Positions 12,781 to 25,976 of a stretch of DNA of 64,000 nt are shown here, in pieces. The first letter of the stretch is position 1. The number at the start of each line of letters is the position of its first letter. The DNA comes from Oreocharis arfaki (taxonomy: Eukaryota; Chordata; Aves; Passeriformes; Paramythiidae). Where the stretch lies: assembly GCA_013398015.1 (NCBI GenBank), contig VZRR01002778.1:1-64000 (forward strand), written 5' to 3'. Made by a program: the position numbers and the translations under genes. Below the pieces are notes generated by a model. That model saw only the letters and a program-made list of their open reading frames with translations, was not told where the DNA came from and ran no database searches.

Positions 12781-15700
12781 TCCAATCAGAAATGGACTGA
12801 ATGTGTACTAAAGCCACATCATCAGAGAGAAAAATATCCTGGACTCCAGGAAAACATATTATCTCACCAATCTTTGTGGAATACAATCCCCAGAGAAAAC
12901 GACACCACCAGACTCCTTCACAGTGCAGAATATGTAGCTCTATGTTTTTGAACCAAGTCTAATAGCAATGGTGCTATTTTATGCTTCAATAATGTGTACT
13001 GCACTCTGGTAACCTCCTGCCTATACTGCACTTAATTTTATGAAAGGTTTCCTTCTCTTTATCTCTGGTCCATCTTCTTCTCTCTGAGGATACTCTCTGA
13101 GGATCTCTGGAAGGGCTGCAAAAGTATCTTATTAATTTCAACCCATTTATTCCCGAGCCGTTTTGGCTGCAGATTTCCAAGTAATGCAGGAACCGTCAAT
13201 TAAGTGTTTAGGAAAATTCATGAACCTCTTTCAAATTCTGTGGGGCAAAAGGGAAAGAATAAGAAGGATTAGAAATCCAAGGAGGAAGCTAAGAGTGATG
13301 AATCCTTTATTTTGCCAAGGTTACACCTCTGGATGAAAAAATATTGTTCTTGAATATTGTACCTTCTAAAGTTTTTTTTCTTAAGTCAGCAGACTCATCA
13401 AGCTATTGCCTCACGTATTTCATACCCCATTTCAGCAGCCACTGCCATCTTGACTCTCCAAAGCTTTTAGGAAATGAAACAGGATGAGGCTCTGGCAGCT
13501 CTCTGCCTGGGGCTGTCAAGTGTCTGCAGCACTCATGTCTTGAGGCAATATTTCCTCACAGCTGGAAAAGCAAAACTAGAAGAAACAATCTAGTTCTGCT
13601 GGACAACCATAGCCTCATTGGTTCTAATTCTCTTATGGTGTGTGAATGTGCAGTACAGTACAATACATCTGGGAGAAATCTTTACTGCAAGCTAGCAAAT
13701 AGTTATTTTGCGTTCAGGGTATTATTGAGAAGTTTCTAAGTAGTGTGTAGGAGCAGGATAGCGAGGGAACAGTTAGTATATTCCATCTAAGATGGACTCA
13801 CAAGCATTTTTTTTTTTTTCAGCTAAGATATTGTTTTCTAGTTCATGTGTGCTGTGCACATTCTTCAGGTGAGATTAGTTCTTGGTTCCACAGTGAACCT
13901 ACACCAGCAAAAGTTCAGCTAAGCTGTTTTTCCGCACTTAGTCAGAAGGACTTCAAGCCCATAAGAATGATGAGCGTCTCGTTTCTGTGTTGCTTATGAA
14001 AGCAAAATAATGCCTTCAGTAAAATAAAATATTTTAAAAGAAACACAAGGAAATACAACATGCGGTAGCAAATAAGAGGATCTTTTCACTGATTTTTACA
14101 CTCTAAAATGTAGAAATCTGATTCTACAAATTGTCTGATTTGGTGATGGAACTATATGCTACAAAGTTTCCTCCAATTACATTTATGGCAAGTGTCACAT
14201 TTTTGTTTACCTAAAATGTATTTTAAAGAAAGGAAGTCAGTTTTGAAATGAAGTTGTCCAGAAATGGAGAACTATTCTTTACCTGAGTAATTTTTTTTGA
14301 GGGTTGACCCACTAGCCACTTTCATATTGACAGATGTGTGCCTTTATTTTTAATATATATCTGTATGGATTTAGTACCTAGACTTTTAAAGCAGACTTTT
14401 TTCTATTAAATTAATAGTTGCTATTGTATTTTCTTGGATGTGTTCCAATACTTTGATTAAATAATATCCCAGGCTTCTCTTTTGATGAAGTAAATGAGTT
14501 TGCCTCCTTAGTTATGTCTTCTTCTTGCATTTGTACCTCGGTTAAGATTTGGGGTTGTTTTGTTCTCTTCAATCTGTTGATCTCTTTTACATTGCAGACA
14601 TCTGAATGAGAAGCAGTACTCTAATTTTATTTTCACTGGTGATCATGCAGATTCATAATGCCCAATTTTTTCAAAATTGTTTGCAGTTCGTGTTAGCTTT
14701 CTTGGTGTGTTTGGTTGTGAATCCTTATGGAAATACTGTCACTTTCATACAAATTACTTGCTCTAGGCATACAAATTTGAAAATAGCAGTATTTCCTCCA
14801 AGAAACTCATCCCAAAAAGGAACTTGATGTAGTGAGAATTTAGTATGCCCAGGGGCATCTATTGACTTTAATGAGGCTTTGTACAGCCCGAATACCTTCC
14901 CATATGGGAATCCATGAATCAAATTTGAAAATATTTAGGGTCTGTAATGAAAAAAAACAAGGGTAAGAAAAGAGAAATATGCTGAAAAAAATCATCATCA
15001 GGTGGGACTATGATTCTTCTAGATTAAAGATTACATTGCATTTTATTTTTAATTTTGATTTTATTTACTTTTTATAATTTTATTTTACTTGTGTTTGAAT
15101 ATTAAACAGAAGACTGATAGACTGTAATAAGAAACAGTACAGTGGAATTGGAAGACAAATCCTAACCCCAAAATTCTAAGGGGGTACTTGATACTTGTAC
15201 CATTGTTTTAATTTTTTTAGAAGCATGTATGTCAGCTACAGCTAAGGATTTAAAAATATCACTGTATTTTCATTTGGAACTTGTTCACTGGAACCCTTTT
15301 TTTGAAAGTGGAAACCAATTTGAAGTGTACTTCATCTGTTAATTTAATTTTCAATGCCTTTGGGAAAACACCTTACAAAAAACAATCATACATCCTGTGG
15401 AAACTTAAATCAATTTGTTAATCATTTCAGACCATTTATAAAATCTAAATATGAAAATTGATCAAAAGGTTTCTGATGCTGATTTTATGCTGAAGTTTCA
15501 GCAATCCATGGCCAAAAGCAAGTGAGAGATGGGGAGAAAATGATGCTATTTTGTCTGTTTTTTATTATGATTCCAAAGTCAGAAATGCCATTTGACAGCA
15601 TGAATCAGCAAGGTAGGAAATTAAAAATTTGCTCCACCACAAGATTTCAGTAGTTGCTAAGATTCATTTATTGCAAAAGAAGCAAGATTTAGTTTCTACA

Positions 15701-17170
15701 GAAACTCTAAAAGCCCAAAGGAACAGCTTTTTAGAACAATTCATGTATGTGAACTAAGTAAATCCAAAAGGGACTACTTTCATCTGTTCTGCACTGGTTA
15801 TTTTCTTCCCTCTTTATCTTTATGAATGTTTCTGAGGCAGGCTACTCGAATTTGGAGAAAATTAAAAGAAGAAAAGTGCCTAAAAATGTCCCTGAAAACC
15901 AAATAACTCTGTATTTCTGTGTCAAATCTTAACTGGTGTAAAGAATTACTTGATTTAAAATTAATTAAGAAAGCTTAAAATGAGCTAATGGTTTTGTAAA
16001 GCTTTGATAGGTGGAAAAATTTTGCTTTTTTTGAATGATTGCTTCAATATGGAAGCGTTCTCTTCTTACTTCTGCCACTCACAGCTGTTAGCCCAAACAA
16101 TAAGAATCCACTAACAGAACCTATCTAAGGAATAAGGTCTACTAGCATCATCGGGCTCTGACAATAAAGGATGATGTACCTATGATACTATTATGGTTTT
16201 TCTCACAACATCACAAAAGCATGAGATCATTTCTACAACTCATCGGAAGCTGCTGTGACCACAGAAGAATAACGAGTTGTTCTAGGGGGAATAAACATGG
16301 GCATTTATGCTTTTCAATATTAGTTGCACTTTCACATTAAGAGTCTGAAACCTCTTTGTGTCGTTTCACAATACCGTATTATTCTGCAGTATGTTGCAAC
16401 ATATCACAGCAGCATTGCTTTGACTTCTTTTGGTTTATTTATATAAACAAGCAAAATTATTTTAAATCCGCAGGTAGGCAAGCCTTAAGAATAGCAGCTT
16501 GTACTGAAGCTTCATACTTTTCTGTTTAAAACTATGTTTATACATTAGTAAAGAGTGGAAATTTGTCACCAAAACTGTCAGTATTCTTCTGTGGCACTTT
16601 TGCAAACATTTACTCATGAGTTTATTTTTAGGTGTGCACGTATTTGCTGAAGGTCAAGTGCTCAAGAGCTTGGGCACATAAGAAATGTTGTTCCAGAACA
16701 GAATAATGGTTCAGTGATTTCCATATCCTGTTCTAGTGATGACCAATGATGGATGTTTCACATCTTCTTAATGGTGCAGTAATATATCATTCAGATATGA
16801 TTGTCCTTACCCTAGACAACCCTGGCTGAAGAGCACTGAATTGCCAGAATTGCTAACACTAAAGCTGTTACAGGCATTGCTGTTTAATGGTAATTTTTTT
16901 TTTTTTTTTTGTGAATCATTCTGCCGCTAATGTGTTAGTCTGGTTTTAGAAAACTGCTGTTTTCGTTACAGTTTCACCCAAGAGTTGGCTGCATGTGAAG
17001 CTAAATTCACTTTGGGAACAGTGATGATTCTGGTCATTCATGATCTCCAGTGTCATTTCCAATCACAGATTTCCAGTGGTGTCAGTGGAAATGTATGCTC
17101 ATCCTTCTAAAACCAGGAATAGAAGCACAAAACTGGCTGGACGTTTTTCCATTCAAACGTGTATATAATG
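12781..17170. other. Non-coding stretch
   Basis: AT-rich, with a T homopolymer at about 16892-16910. A slightly GC-richer section at about 13430-13560 has no recognisable origin. Open frames are at most 73 codons. No transposon was recognised. Confidence 0.6.
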
Positions 17171-17191
17171 ATTTATATATATATATATATT
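17171..17191. repeat. (TA)n microsatellite
   Basis: About nine to ten TA units in a row. Short and probably variable between individuals. Confidence 0.9.
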
Positions 17192-17888
17192 AAAAATAAA
17201 TTCTAAACACAAAGTCCACTGCAGATACCTGATATAGTACTCCTACTGTGTTAGAGTTTAGTGTTGATAACATAGCAAACATGGAAATCTGAAAAGGGCA
17301 ACCAGTAGGAACGAGATAAGAACTTAACTAGACTTTGAGAAAAAAAGGTGAATGAATATTTTTCAGCTATTTGGTTACGTTCCTAATAAACAATGAAAGC
17401 AGGTAAATATTTTCTACGTTTAGTAGAAATCCAATTTCATTTTCTAGTTATTGCGAACAAGAACAATCCAGTTTGCTGTTGAGCAATGTTTCTGGAGGGT
17501 GATGTGCTCTCTCAACAGTTGTACTTTGTACCTAGAGATAGAGCATGGATAGAATCTCAGGTACTTTAGAACTTTTTTAATGACAGACTAGGTGTAGGAG
17601 GCTGAGGTTCAGGTTCAGTAAAACAAAGACAAAAGGAAAAGAAGTGGAAGGGTTGGTCCACTTTTCTAGGTATTCGGGTTTTTTCTGTCAGGTATTCATC
17701 TGGCCAGTTGCTGGAAACTTGTGAAGGTGAAGACTTCAAGGCAATTTATTCAATGCTTTGCTGTCCTTTTTATTTTAATGCAGTCTGCCCTGAAATGTAA
17801 CCTTGATCTTGCTGCATTATACTTCTTTTTTATCTTGGAAAGCAGAAAATACTACTTTATCCTCTCTTTAATTTCTACTTCATTATTT

Positions 17889-18102
17889 GAGACCATTTAT
17901 ATTAGATAATAAGAAGACATCCTTTACTGTGAGGGTGGTCAGACTGGAACAGGCTGCCCGGAGAAGCTGTGGATGCCTCATTTCAGGGAAGTGTTGAAGT
18001 CCAGGTCGGATGGGGTTTTGAGCAACTTGGTTCAGTGGAAGGTGGGTTGGAACTAGACCTTTATGGTCACTTCCAACACAAAACTTTTTATGATTCTATT
18101 AA
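17889..18102 (+). mobile_element. CR1 LINE 3' end, sense orientation
   Basis: The order of blocks is that of the CR1 3' region in sense: 'tttactgtgagggtggtcag', then 'ctggaacaggctgcccggag', then 'ggttggaactagacc', then the 3' end 'atgattctatt'. The terminal ATTCTATT (about 18093-18100) is the 8-base unit that marks CR1 3' ends. The copy is severely 5'-truncated, as most CR1 are. It is the only clear CR1 on the plus strand in this window. A 72-codon frame overlapping it is an artefact. Confidence 0.93.
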
Positions 18103-21100
18103 TATGAGATTTTTTCAATTCTATCCCTTTTGTGTAATTGTGTCTCTATCTGTGTTGAAAGTTTTAGTTATCAACTTGACAGATTAACACTCTTCTAAGC
18201 AATACAAATGAAAAACGAAAATAAGTTTATACTTCAATTACATAAATGAAAATATTATCATGTCTTTCTTTATGCAGGGCCTGTTGAATTCTCCTAAAGT
18301 CCTAAGTGGAGAGAGAAGAGGCAAATATGTAGGAGACCAACAGATAACAACAGTTCAAGGACTCAGAGGTAACGTTTTTGTCAGGTAATGAATGGCACAT
18401 TTATTCGGTTGTTTGAAGCAGATGTAGAATGTTTTGCAAGGTCAGGAAAAATTTCCTTGATGAAGTAAACACTCTGCTGTGTAAAAATTGATTTTCTTTG
18501 GTATCAGGATTTGATCTAGATCTTTCTCAGAACACCCTGCCCAGCTGTTTTGAAATAAGTGATACAACTGGTTTTCTATTAGTGACTTCTAGAGTGTATC
18601 CAACACTGCATTGCATTCAAAAACTCTCCAATCAAACAAACAGAAAAGGAACAATGTAAATCCAGTATTTTCTATGTATATTAATTTAACAGATCTGTGA
18701 AATTAATTTCTAAGGGAGGTTTCACGAGCGTCTATTTCTCTTTCTCTTGCAGTTTAACATATTGGAATACATCTATTTCAATTCAAAACATACTCCCATA
18801 TATTTTTGTCAATGTTTTAGAAAAGTATGAACTGCAGCTGAAATAAAAAAGTTTGAGCTTTTTAAAAAAAAAATCATAACTAAATTCTTGTGGTACTTTA
18901 ACTCAGAGATTGAGAACTCAAAATCATAGTTTGCACAGCCACACTTGTGGTTCAGATTGATTGATTTACGTGTGAAGCTCCCAGGAAAGTTGATGGGAAG
19001 CTACTCATAGATCAAGGACAGTCTGTGACTCTAAATACAATTACATTTTATACAGTATGAAAACTTGGGTACTGCAAATATTTGTATTTTTATTTATTCC
19101 ACTGTTTAGCTTAACATAGGTGCTGATGGACCCCTCCCTAACGGTGAAAAGAAGTTGCATCATCTGTTTATGAGAAATGGAAAAAGAGGTAATATATTTT
19201 GAAATGTGGAGCAGAATCAGGGCTCTATTCATTAACAATGTAAAACCAGCTCCAATCAGTCTATAATTAATTAGGATGTTCTGCACTCAAATAATTTCTT
19301 AGAAAAGTATTGGCCTAGGTCAGCATTAACTTAAAGTGCATTAACTTCATATGCTGATTTTAAAGGAACTATGGTGGTGTAGAGCAGGCAGGAAATTGTT
19401 TTGTCTCTGTGAGATTGGGAGCCACAGCCTAGAGCCAAATCAGCATTTAATCAGCTAAACTGTAACTCCAGCGCAGCTTAGGCAGCTCAGCTCTTTCAAG
19501 CTGATCCACAGAGCCTCTGTCTGGCTGCTTAGACGCGCCAATAGAGTTACTTTTGGTCAGCAACATTAGTTAGCTTCCTAAAATCCCTAAACAGCATTTT
19601 AAAGCCACTTACTTATTAATCTTACACCTAAAGCCATGAAATCAATTTGCAAATGTGACTAGATATTTTCATTTGAAGAAGAGATTGGGTCTTTTTGTGG
19701 TTCAACAATATTTTTCATGGAGTTCAAATTTACGAAAACTGAAAATTTGCTTCCATAAAGGTGCTTTGTAACACAGTCTTCAAATGAAACAGATGTCCAT
19801 CTACACCAGCAGGGGATTTGGCTCATATTGAAACTTCCAGTGACCCATTTTTTTTGTTCTAATAGGCTTCATTTACACCTTAAGGGTTTGCTGGACAGCA
19901 CTATTCTCCATGAAAACCCAGCCAACAGATATTGAAAGAAGTTCAAGAAATAATGCCCAAAGCAAGTAATTAAAGAAACACAGACAATGCTCGAACAAGG
20001 TACTTGTCCTTTGTTTTTCTAAGGAAGGACAAGTTGTTAACAGTGAGAAAATTCCCTGATAAAGTCAATCCAGAATGATAACTTGAGGATCTCATCTTTG
20101 CCACATCCACAATTTATACAACCTTGCTGCTGAGTAGAAGGGGGAAGGTTTTCCCTTGCCTTAGCCAGTAATAAAATTATGCGATCAGATATACCAAGGA
20201 GGAACAATTTTTAATCCCCTGGCTTTGCATCTTTATGGACCTCTAAATTGATATGAAAATCAGGTTAGTTGCCTTCTGTCCTGGACAGCCTGCCACAAGT
20301 CTCTTTCTGACGTGCATGTAGGTATTGCAAGAAGGATGTGTCTACAAACAACAGTAGCTGCCACTGCAGGGTGTATTGTCATCCTATCATTTTTGGGTGT
20401 GAGTAGAGAGTTAGAGGACATCTGTGGATGCCAAGCTCTCCTTTTATCCTGTATGCAATTTTGGCATGTGTAAAAGTGGGTATTTGTCTGCTATTTATTG
20501 CACGGTAGCAGAGATGGCAAGTTTATGGCATCCATGTTTTGTCCTCTGTAGGATACTTATGATTTTCTTTGTGTCTCACCTCTCTGTAAAGTGCCACTGT
20601 GACAGCTGACTTGCAGGGTTTTGACATTGTTCCTACCAATTCTTCAGGTGTTTTCCCTAAAGCTTTGCAGTCTCATTTCCCCCCCTTTCTATGTTTAGCA
20701 CTGCCTATCAGTTTTCTAAATCAAAACTGTCTGTGTTTGTTCTTTTTCTTCTATTGCCAATGTTCACTTGATCTGTAATTTGATGGCTTTTAACTCCTCT
20801 ACTTTGATCAACTCTTTCATAGGTATAATGTATACCCCCTTTTCAATTTAATTTTTGCCTCCTTATGGTGTTTTTTTATGTAGATTATAATTCCACCAAG
20901 CCAGATGTGCATTGAGGGAAGCAGGATTAAGGGAGTCCATACAATACAACACCATTACAATACATTACGATACAGGCAACTCAGAGTACAAGGAAATCTA
21001 TGCTACAGCATAATATTTACATCTCTGAATTTGACATGCATTTAAAGTTGCTGAGAATGTCTACTTATCGGAACTTAACATCAGCTAAAAAGCCAGATTG

Positions 21101-21820
21101 CAAAATACCAAATTTTCATTCATGTCTGCACTAATGAAATGGGCTTTCAAAAGAGAGGCTTTCAAAGAACTGAGAAATCATACTTTAAAAAACAGTTTCA
21201 AGCAATTTTGAAGCAAAGGTACATATGGGATGAAGAGAGTGGAGAGTTATTTTTGCTGCTAATGCTGGATGAAAGAGCAAATTCAACAGAACTGCCAACA
21301 CAGACTGTTAGGTGTGTTCTCTACAATAAAATTGCAGAGAGATATTTCACATTCTACTTCAAGGCTTCAAATGTCTTAATTGTACCATTAGGTCTATAAC
21401 CTTGTACTAAGAGTAACTTATGATTCATAAAAATCTCTTAGAGGAAATAATCCTAGAAACTTGTCATAGGAGAAGGTTTTCAAAGCTTTCCTCCAGCTAT
21501 TAATTGTTATGTAGTTTAACACTAGATGTGATTTGTCACCACATTTAATTATATTAATTATGTATAATTATTTTGACAAAAGACTTGCCTTTTTCATTAC
21601 CTAGCAAAGAAATAACTGGATCTAAAAATTAAAATTGTAAGGTGAAAGACAATGACATCAAATTAAAACAGGAAAAAGACAAGGAAATTTAGAAAGAAAG
21701 TGATGAGGAAGAAGGGGGGCGGAAGAAATAAAAAATACAGGGATATAGAATCAGATTTTTTCTTTACTTTTATAGTTATCTTCTTTATTTAATTATATTT
21801 TATTTGTAGATAACAACAAT
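18103..21820. other. Non-coding stretch
   Basis: AT-rich. A denser section at about 19380-19560, with aaatcagcatttaatcagc and CpG-containing words, could be conserved regulatory DNA, but this is only an impression. A short imperfect acaatac/attacaat tandem lies at about 20939-20976. No gene was recognised; frames are at most 86 codons. Confidence 0.55.
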
Positions 21821-21935
21821 TCATAGACTCATAGAATCATTTAGGCTGGAAAATACCTTTAAGATCAGAGCCTGACTGTAAACATACCATTGCCAAATCC
21901 ATCAGTAAAACATATCCCTTAAGTGCCAGTTTTTG
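21821..21935 (-). mobile_element. CR1 LINE 3'-end fragment, antisense
   Basis: Starts with 'catagaatcatttaggctgg' and continues 'aaataccttt aagatcag', which is the antisense start of the CR1 3' end. A 'cagtaaaacatatcccttaa' block follows. The element is on the minus strand, about 115 bases, clearly diverged, and fades after about 21935. Confidence 0.88.
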
Positions 21936-24900
21936 GCATATCACTTATCATTGCTTGAAGACATTCTGCTTCCCATGGACAACATTGATAATGCATATCT
22001 TCATTGATGAACTTGGGGCTGAGTCAACTGGGAAGACTATTGATGTTTAACTTCTCTGAATATAAGATATCTAGTTAGTGTCAAAGTAAGGCAAATAAAT
22101 AAATAATGTTATTATGACACATATCCAAAATTTTTCTATTCTCAGAGATTTTTACTGCAGTTCCAGAGGAAATAAATCACTACAGATTTGTAAGCATGAG
22201 AGAGACAGGTTTTGTCAGAGAACCATTTGAACGCACTTTTAGCACCAATATTTACCAAGAAGTACCTCATTACTTGACAGAGTGTGTATAGTGGAAATGG
22301 CTTATATGTTTGTGACTCAGGAAGATTAGTCATGTGGTAAGATAGCTTTTGCTTTCAAGTAATGATGCAACACCAAATTGTTCCGACATGCATGCTTTGG
22401 GTCTTCAGGCTATCAAATATGCAGCTGAATGTGATTCCGGCCTTTTCCTGCAGGTCTTTGGTTTTCCCTTAGATCACTATCAAAATTAGATGTTGGGTTT
22501 TTTTAGATGGAAGTACATGTGTTTATCTTTTCTTCATTTTTATTTATACATTTCTAATTTTCAACAAAATGATGCAATTAATCATAAAACTGTTGGTAAC
22601 AACTTTGTAACAGCAATTTTTACATTTACAATAATATAGTGTATGTCTGAAACACATTTTTATGGTGCAGATGAGATACATGACAAATTGCTATAAGTTA
22701 GTTGGAAACGTGATCTCCTGAGGAGGAATCGGTCCTTTTACATCTGAAATTTGGGAAAAAGGTAAAGATTATATTCTTGTAATGTGGTTATCTACACTGA
22801 GGTCTGCAAGACCTACCTCTTCATGAAGTGGAGGGTTTAGACAATGTGGTCATCTATAAGGAATGAACCTGTTTCTTTGAAACTTGGCAATGTGTCCTCT
22901 CAGTCCTGTTGATCTAGTCCTAGAACAGTATGAAACCTAATTTTTTCAGAATGTCTTTCTTTCCTTTTAGGATTTGATAAAGGGAGCCTGAAAACCTACT
23001 ATGGCACTCAGCTGTAAGCCGAAACCTTACAGGAAACAGCAATAGGCATGTCTGCCTATTGTACCTGCCTGCTACATGCCTAAACATTTGTCAGAGAGAT
23101 AAGTAAGCTCCTAACAAAAGCTCTTTGCATTGCTCTTCAGAAGTAACTGCTTCTCCTGATGACTTTTACATGGAGCCAGGCTTTGGCAGTCATGCAGTAA
23201 GTAACTTGCCTGTGATATAAATATCTGTGATATTTTCATCCTACCAAAGCTGAAAGTGTGTAGTGATTTTTCACCCGTGTGTGAGAATTTGAAACATGTC
23301 TTTGAAAATTTGGTGGGAATTCACACAATTTTTAAATTTTTTTTTGTTTTCTGACAGTTTTCTTTCATTTTCTGCTCTTTTGTTGCTTAATAGAGGTGGT
23401 GAGATATTTATAACAACTGGTGAGATTGGTCTCAAAATAATAATAGATTTGCTGTTAAGCACTATTTCACTTAATGCTATTCTGCCCTTTTATGTTATTA
23501 GTATTAGTGAAACTTAGTTGTGTGTAGTGGTGTCATTAGTAGTTTAAAATTCAGAAGGAAAATTGCTCAAATATAATTGAATTTGTTTGGAGAGGCTGTA
23601 AGCTCAAATATTGATATCTGTCTCCTTTTCCTGTTTCAACAACTGAGTCAAGAGTTAGAATACCCTCAATATTTGTGCTCCTTCAATACAATGTTAGCAC
23701 TAAATATGAGCTTATGAAGGTAGAAGACACCTATCATCCTTCCATCTATGTTTTTAAAAGAGTCGCCTCTCAAGCAGAAAGACACTTTCAAACATTACTG
23801 TGTTTGTCCTGACTGATACCTTTGGAAAGAAAATACACAATGCCTAAGACTAGTAATAAAGCTCTGCAACAACCACTGACAACAGATAACTATAGACAGG
23901 GATAATTCCTTTACACCAGCTACAGGAAGTTTTAATCCACTATATAAAAAAAAAATCTCTCTTGCTCTCAAGGGCCAGTATTTCCTTGGTGCAGGTTTGC
24001 TAGCGTATTTTCTTTTTTTCTTTAGGCCACGTGTCAGGGAGCCTTCTGCACTGAACTCTTGCCTATGTCTCTGGCCATTCCTGCCGGATAACCAGCAGGG
24101 TCAGGGCTGGGAAAAAAGGCAATTCTGCATTCTTCTGGTCATGCTTCTGTAGGCACGTTTTCGTCTACTGCCACAGATTAGAACCATATCAAGGTTACCT
24201 TCTTTTATAGCTGCCTGGAAAGTATGATTAACTGTGGTGGTAGTCAGGAACAGCAAATGTCCAGCATAATATGATTTTCATATTGTCTTCCCTCAAATAC
24301 CACTTTTTTTAGCAGAATCCACTTCAGATAGTTTTAGAGGTGGCTATGAAGGCTTTACTGTGATCAGCACCCACAGTTGCCTCATGGAAAGAGACCTGTT
24401 TGTGCTGCAAAGTGCTGTGCTTATAGATTAGTTACACCTTCCTTTCAGTTTCCTAAAACCACCTCTCATTTCCCTTAACTAGTAGATATTAAGCCTTTTG
24501 TGTTTCATCATCCCATGGTAAACATATTTGCACTACTTTTCCCTTCACTAGTGCAGATGGCAGTGGCATAATGTTTGTCCCATACTGACACCCAGTGTCA
24601 CTGGCAGGATTTTATAACATATGCTTAAGTTATATCACCAGATTTTCTGTTGTGGTTACTTTGAACTTGGTAAATCAGAGTTAGTTCAGCTTTGTCTATC
24701 ATGCTGCAAAATGCTTCAGTAAATACAGAAACAGTCAGGCCGTGTGCTGCTATATCTTGCATATCACTCACTCTTACCCAATATGCCAGTTGTATTTTTA
24801 TGCAGCAGTTCTGGTGAATCATGAAAAATCATTTACCAAAAACATCACACGCCAAGTCAGTTCTTAGGTGCTCACCCTTTTTTTCTGAGCTCACACAGGC

Positions 24901-25539
24901 ATATTACAGCTTTCAAGTGTCTATGAAAAGGTGGATTTTCCTTAGTCATTCTGCTAATTTCTTTCTTTTGTAAATTAAATGAATATGTTTCTGCAACAGG
25001 TCCCCTTCCTGTGGTCACATGACATAGGTTAGCAACAGTGTCTGCACAAGCACTGCAAAAACAACATTTTTAAATGTGTGACAACTAACATTTCTGAGTC
25101 TTCAAAACAGTACTGTGGAAGTTATCCACTTTTCTGATTGGAGTCAAGGGGGGAAGCTTTAAATCCAGCAGAATAAAGACACTCCCCTTTTGTCTCATAC
25201 CTCAGTTAAATTGCTCAGCAGGCAAACACATTTATTTTCCTTCCCAGACAGCAGGTACATAAATACACAAGCCTTCCACCTACCCAGACAGAACCTCAAT
25301 CACCAGGCTTTTCCGAGTCCATCTGTCTGAGTGGCAGATGGCAAGCCATGTGTTTAATTTTTCAGATTGATATTGAGCCTCCCCAGGATTTGAACCCCTT
25401 GAGATTTGAATCAAACTGCAGTGTTCTTTAGTTGTTTTCCAGTAGCTGTAGCTGGAAAGTTATGATTAAGCAATTGCATTTGAACATTGTATTCTTGGAT
25501 AATCTTTTGTTTTAAGGAAAAGAGAAGACTATCCCAAGA
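21936..25539. other. Non-coding stretch
   Basis: AT-rich with poly-T and poly-A tracts (about 23334-23347 and 23946-23956). Section 25310-25440 has balanced composition, an E-box-like cagatg and a TTTAATT word, and could be conserved non-coding DNA. Frames are at most 73 codons, with no domain recognised. Confidence 0.55.
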
Positions 25540-25976
25540 TGAATGGTTTGTCTGGATGAGAGCCACCGGGAGTGAAGTCAGCAGAACTGAGCACTAACTA
25601 GGGGGAAGGTAATTCTGGCAGCGGGCCATTGCGACCACTGACTCATCAACCACCTACTCGAAACAGACCTCAGACTCAAACGGGGAGAAGAGCTGTTCCT
25701 ATGGACAAATCAGCATGAGAAGTAAAAGATATAACTAGCAAATAGGGGTTTGAGTATTAATTAATAGAAAAGTTATGCAATTTGTAACCAGTGAATGCTG
25801 ATGCCTTTGTTTGTTAAAATGTAAAGTAGCATGAAGTTTTGATGGCTGGTGAGCCAGCATTTTGAGGGTCACCACCTGCTCCCTACTCTGTGCAAACTAA
25901 GATGAAATACAGCAGTACTTCTCCTCACTCTGTGAATTGGTGCTGTGCACTGGGTAAAAAGCCTGTGCTCAGGACA
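25540..25976 (+). mobile_element. Probable solo LTR of an endogenous retrovirus
   Basis: About 437 bases of mixed composition inside AT-rich DNA. It carries blocks I associate with avian ERV LTRs, such as 'gcgaccactgactcatc', 'cagacctcagactcaaacgg' and 'atgcaatttgtaaccagtg'. Candidate ends are TGAATGG and GGACA, flanked by CCAAGA (25534-25539) and ACAAGA (25977-25982), a 6-base repeat with one mismatch. A competing choice uses AAGAT (25536-25540 and 25979-25983), but then the ends are not TG...CA. Orientation and edges are tentative, and no internal retroviral sequence adjoins. Confidence 0.5.
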
